DNA of 64,000 bases from Alphaproteobacteria bacterium (GTDB lineage: Bacteria > Pseudomonadota > Alphaproteobacteria > Caulobacterales > Caulobacteraceae), in the NCBI GenBank assembly GCA_018821435.1, contig JAHJME010000034.1, forward strand, positions 20,662 to 84,661, read 5' to 3'. A program made the translations under genes and the position numbers. The number at the start of each line of letters is the position of its first letter. The first letter of the stretch is position 1. This document shows, one piece after another, positions 61,338-64,000 of the stretch. The notes beneath the pieces are model-generated. The model saw only the letters and a list, made by a program, of their open reading frames with translations, was not told the origin of the DNA and ran no database searches.

Positions 61338-62656
61338 GTCGCGCCGCCCTCGTCGCTCTTTTCCAGGGTGGCCATGGTGGCCGCATCGCGCGTGGCCGGC
61401 TCGGGGTCGGCGTTCTTCAGCGCGGTGTTGCGGAACGCATAGACCAGCATCGCCAGCATGATGGCCGCGTTCAGCACGAACGGGGCCGGGCCGAAGTGCT
61501 GGTAGAGGAAAACGAAGCCCGGGGCGAAGATCACATTGATCCCGTTCACCGCCGCGATCGCCCCGGCGACCCGCGCCTGTTCGGTGATGCCCACGGCGAT
61601 GGACGATCCCGCCGTGAAGCCTGGCCGGGCGAAGCCGAAGCCCAGGCTGGACAGCGCATAGCCGGCCACCACGACATAGAAGCCGTTGTCGCCGCTGGGC
61701 GAGATGGCCACGATCAGATTGCCCGCCGCGGCGACCGCCACGCCCCAGCGCAGCAGCTGGCGCGGCGTCATCTCGAACATGCGGATCAGGCCCCACTGGG
61801 CCAGCAGGCCGGCGACGGCGCCGAACATCATGGCGGTGGCGATGTACCCCTGGGCGGCGATCGGCGAGAGGCCGACCTTGTCGATGATCAGGAAGGCCAG
61901 GCTCTGGGCCTGGGCGGTCTGGCAGGTGGCGACCAGGAAGCCGTAGATCAGGAACGGCGAGATGCGTGGATCGCGCCAGAGCGGCAGGTCCTTGGGCGCC
62001 CCGACGACCACGGGCCGTCGGGGCCGCTGCGCCTCCAACGGCACCTTCTGGTCGGGCAGGAAGCGCCAGACCACGAAGAACATGCCCAGCGCGATGAAGG
62101 CGAAGCTGAACAGCGGCCCCGCCAGGCCCACCACCGGGAAGACGAACAGCGGCGCCAGGAACGGCCCGATCACCGTGCCCAGCCCGAACGCGCCGGCCAG
62201 GCTGGCCATGGCCTGGGTGCGGCCCGCCAGCGGCGTGCGCTCGGCCACATAGGCCTGGGTGGCCGGATTGCTGGCCGCGCCGAACAGCCCGAACAGCGCG
62301 CGGGCCAGCAACAGCAGGATGAAGATCACCATCGGCGTGGCCAGGTGTCGCAGGCCCGCGCTGACCACCACGCCGCACAGGGTCATCGAGGTCATGAACC
62401 CCGCCAGGCCCACCAGCATCAGCGGCTTGCGCCCGTACTTGTCCGAGGCCCGCGCCCAGCCGGGCGACGAGAACGCCCAGAGCAGGGCGGACAGCGAGAA
62501 GATCGCCGAGACCATCGGGTCGGGAATACCGATCGAGCGGCCGATGGCCGGCAGGACGGATATAAGGCCGGTGTTCCCCATCGCGGTCGCCGCCGAGACA
62601 GCGAAGATGATCGCGAAGGAGCGCTTGGGAAGGGCGCTTGCGGCGGGATTGGCCAT
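61334..62656 (-). CDS. Major facilitator superfamily transporter
   Basis: 440 aa from ATG 62656 (AAGG nearby). Twelve predicted spans. MFS loop motif GWARASDKYGRKPLMLVGLA between spans 2 and 3, and PATQAYVAERTPLAGRTQAM in span 4-5 region, resembling the TetA/tetracycline-type drug:H+ antiporter branch. Substrate cannot be assigned. C-terminal tail is soluble. Convergent with the transglycosylase, sharing TTAG. Confidence 0.9.
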   Translation of the reverse strand: MANPAASALPKRSFAIIFAVSAATAMGNTGLISVLPAIGRSIGIPDPMVSAIFSLSALLWAFSSPGWARASDKYGRKPLMLVGLAGFMTSMTLCGVVVSAGLRHLATPMVIFILLLLARALFGLFGAASNPATQAYVAERTPLAGRTQAMASLAGAFGLGTVIGPFLAPLFVFPVVGLAGPLFSFAFIALGMFFVVWRFLPDQKVPLEAQRPRRPVVVGAPKDLPLWRDPRISPFLIYGFLVATCQTAQAQSLAFLIIDKVGLSPIAAQGYIATAMMFGAVAGLLAQWGLIRMFEMTPRQLLRWGVAVAAAGNLIVAISPSGDNGFYVVVAGYALSSLGFGFARPGFTAGSSIAVGITEQARVAGAIAAVNGINVIFAPGFVFLYQHFGPAPFVLNAAIMLAMLVYAFRNTALKNADPEPATRDAATMATLEKSDEGGAT

Positions 62657-62763
62657 GGGCCTTGCCTTATGCGGGTTGGCTCGTCGCGGCAATTCCGGCG
62701 CGCCCACGATCACCCGACATTAAGCATTAACAGGCATGGTCCCGGCACGTTCCGGGGAAGTCC

Positions 62764-63633
62764 ATGTTCCAGATCATCGGCCTAGTGCTGCTCTTCGCGC
62801 TGGTTTTCGGCAGCTACATCATGTCCGGCGGGAACATGGGCGTGATCCTGCACGCCGCCCCGCACGAGATGATGGCGATCGGCGGCGCCGGCCTGGCCAG
62901 CTTCCTGGTGGCCAACTCCATGACCACGATCAAGGGCTGCGGCGGCGGCTTCGGCAAGGTGTTCTCGGGCCCCAAGTGGAAGGCCACGGACTATCGCGAC
63001 CTGCTCTCGCTGCTGTTCCTGCTGACCAAGACGATGAAGTCCAAGGGCGTCATCGCCCTGGAAAGCCACATCGAGAACCCCAAGGAATCCACGATCTTCA
63101 ATCGCTTCCCGAAGATCATGAAGGACCACTTCGCCATCGACTTCATCTGCGACACCCTGCGGATGATGACCATGAACCTCGAAGACCCGCACCAGGTCGA
63201 GGACGCCATGGAGAAGCAGCTGGAGAAGCATCACCACGAAGCGCTGATGCCCAGCCACGCGATCCAGAACCTGGCCGACGCCCTGCCCGCCCTGGGTATC
63301 GTCGCCGCCGTGCTGGGGGTCATCAAGACCATGGGCGCGATCACCGAGCCGCCGGAAGTCCTGGGCGAGATGATCGGCGGCGCCTTGGTCGGCACCTTCC
63401 TGGGCGTGTTCCTGGCCTATGGCATCGTCGGCCCGATGGCGACGCGCATGAAGGAAGTGGTCGACGAGGAAGGCGCGTTCTACCGCATCATCCAGGCGGT
63501 CCTCGTGGCCCACTTGCATGGCAACGCCGCTCAGATCTCGGTCGAGATCGGCCGTGGCAACGTGCCCAGCGGCGCCCAGCCCAGCTTCCTGGAACTGGAA
63601 GAAGCCCTGTCGAATATTCCGGCCGAAGGCTGA
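62764..63633 (+). CDS. motA: Flagellar motor stator protein MotA
   Basis: 289 aa, four membrane spans (about 2-22, 34-52, 168-190, 200-222). Conserved Pro in LADALPALGIVAAVLGV and the cytoplasmic charged loop between spans 2 and 3. With MotB it conducts protons to turn the flagellum; motB is not in the window, as in Caulobacter where the two genes are apart. Indicates a swimming cell type. Confidence 0.96.
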   Translation: MFQIIGLVLLFALVFGSYIMSGGNMGVILHAAPHEMMAIGGAGLASFLVANSMTTIKGCGGGFGKVFSGPKWKATDYRDLLSLLFLLTKTMKSKGVIALESHIENPKESTIFNRFPKIMKDHFAIDFICDTLRMMTMNLEDPHQVEDAMEKQLEKHHHEALMPSHAIQNLADALPALGIVAAVLGVIKTMGAITEPPEVLGEMIGGALVGTFLGVFLAYGIVGPMATRMKEVVDEEGAFYRIIQAVLVAHLHGNAAQISVEIGRGNVPSGAQPSFLELEEALSNIPAEG

Positions 63634-63835
63634 TCCCAGGCGCGCCCTATTGCCTTGCGCCCCGGCCCACGGCAAAGGTTGAAAAAGTGATCACAAGTCC
63701 GTGATTTTTGGCCTTGCCATGCTCGGCCACGCAGGCTTATGTCTCGCCGTGCGTCGGGGGGTGGTCTTGCCCTTTCCACTTTGGCGGGAAAAGTCCGACC
63801 GGCGCCTGACAATCTCCGACCAAAGGAATTTTATC

Positions 63836-64000
63836 ATGATGAAGCAACTGCTGATCGCCAGCGCCGCCGTCGCCATGCTGGGCGTCGCCGCCTGCCAGAA
63901 GACCGAAGAAAAGGCCGCTGAAGCCCCCGCCGCCGACGCCGCCGCCGCTCCGGCCGCTGACGCCGCCGCTGCCTCGGCCGACGCCGCCGCCTCGTCGGCC
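63836..64000 (+). CDS. Ala/Pro-rich lipoprotein (partial, runs off window end)
   Basis: 55 codons visible from ATG 63836 (a second ATG follows at 63839); AAAGGA lies 8 bases upstream. Lipoprotein signal MMKQLLIASAAVAMLGVAAC with Cys at 20, then KTEEKAAEAPAADAAAAPAA, a low-complexity Ala/Asp run. It would be attached to a membrane by its lipid. The rest lies outside the window, so the family is open. Confidence 0.75.
   Translation, partial: MMKQLLIASAAVAMLGVAACQKTEEKAAEAPAADAAAAPAADAAAASADAAASSA

Noticed and set aside
59562..62378. 938-residue minus-strand open frame
   Set aside because: Low-complexity Gly/Arg/Ala translation that is antisense or out of frame to the HAD, rpmJ, transglycosylase and MFS genes.
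63660..63720. Possible terminator after motA (GTGATCAC...GTGATTTTT)
   Set aside because: Only about five base pairs can form before mismatches, so not listed as a terminator.

Overview
The window is chromosomal DNA of a GC-rich alphaproteobacterium of the Caulobacter/Phenylobacterium type. Supporting signs are the ruvA-ruvB-ybgC-tolQRAB-pal-cpoB-tilS block, a TacA-like sigma-54 response regulator, a MotA stator, PEPxxWA-CTERM proteins, an HWE histidine kinase, an aa3-oxidase subunit IV, a three-part Pnt transhydrogenase, UPF0335, and the alphaproteobacterial LexA operator form GTTC-N7-GTTC. This is inferred from gene content; no rRNA is present. I saw no tRNA, rRNA, CRISPR array or insertion sequence.

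Layout. 1-2.2 kb: AraC-type regulator (cut by the window edge), a PEP-CTERM protein, and an SOS-box-controlled protein with two terminase-small-subunit-like DNA-binding repeats. 2.4-6.2 kb: a visibly A/T-richer two-gene module (zinc-ribbon protein followed by a TPR protein) with no recognised function. 6.2-7.4 kb: exported conserved protein. 7.5-15.8 kb: ruvAB (with its own LexA box), the Tol-Pal envelope operon and tilS. 15.8-23.8 kb: alpha/beta hydrolase, aldo/keto reductase, M23 peptidase, large autotransporter, and a divergent XRE regulator with an RTX-type protein. 23.8-27.5 kb: proton-translocating transhydrogenase with an extra small membrane protein inside the operon, then cytochrome oxidase subunit IV. 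27.5-34.9 kb: hydrolases, a second exported conserved protein, GFA-like protein, WYL regulator, DUF3617 lipoprotein. 34.9-43 kb: M24 peptidase, exported TPR-CHAT protease, TSUP transporter, HWE kinase and response regulator, and a CVNH plus beta/gamma-crystallin protein. 43-51.4 kb: oligoendopeptidase F, serine hydrolase, an AsnC regulator divergent from an arginine-degrading enzyme plus ornithine aminotransferase, and a PQQ alcohol dehydrogenase. 51.4-64 kb: MocR regulator/YczE pair, TacA, M15-Sel1 protein, UPF0335, folE, PEP-CTERM protein, HAD hydrolase, rpmJ, lytic transglycosylase, MFS transporter, motA and the start of an Ala-rich lipoprotein.

How genes work together. RuvAB resolves Holliday junctions under SOS control. 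TolQRAB-Pal-CpoB forms the envelope constriction machine, with YbgC as its usual companion. PntAA/AB/B couples NADPH formation to the proton gradient. The arginine enzyme and RocD would take arginine through ornithine to glutamate semialdehyde. The most notable unexplained items are the SOS-controlled tandem terminase-like protein at 1461-2147 and the TTG-initiated, translationally coupled module at 2459-5824. Several hairpin or inverted-repeat elements sit between genes, and many convergent gene pairs overlap at their stop codons.
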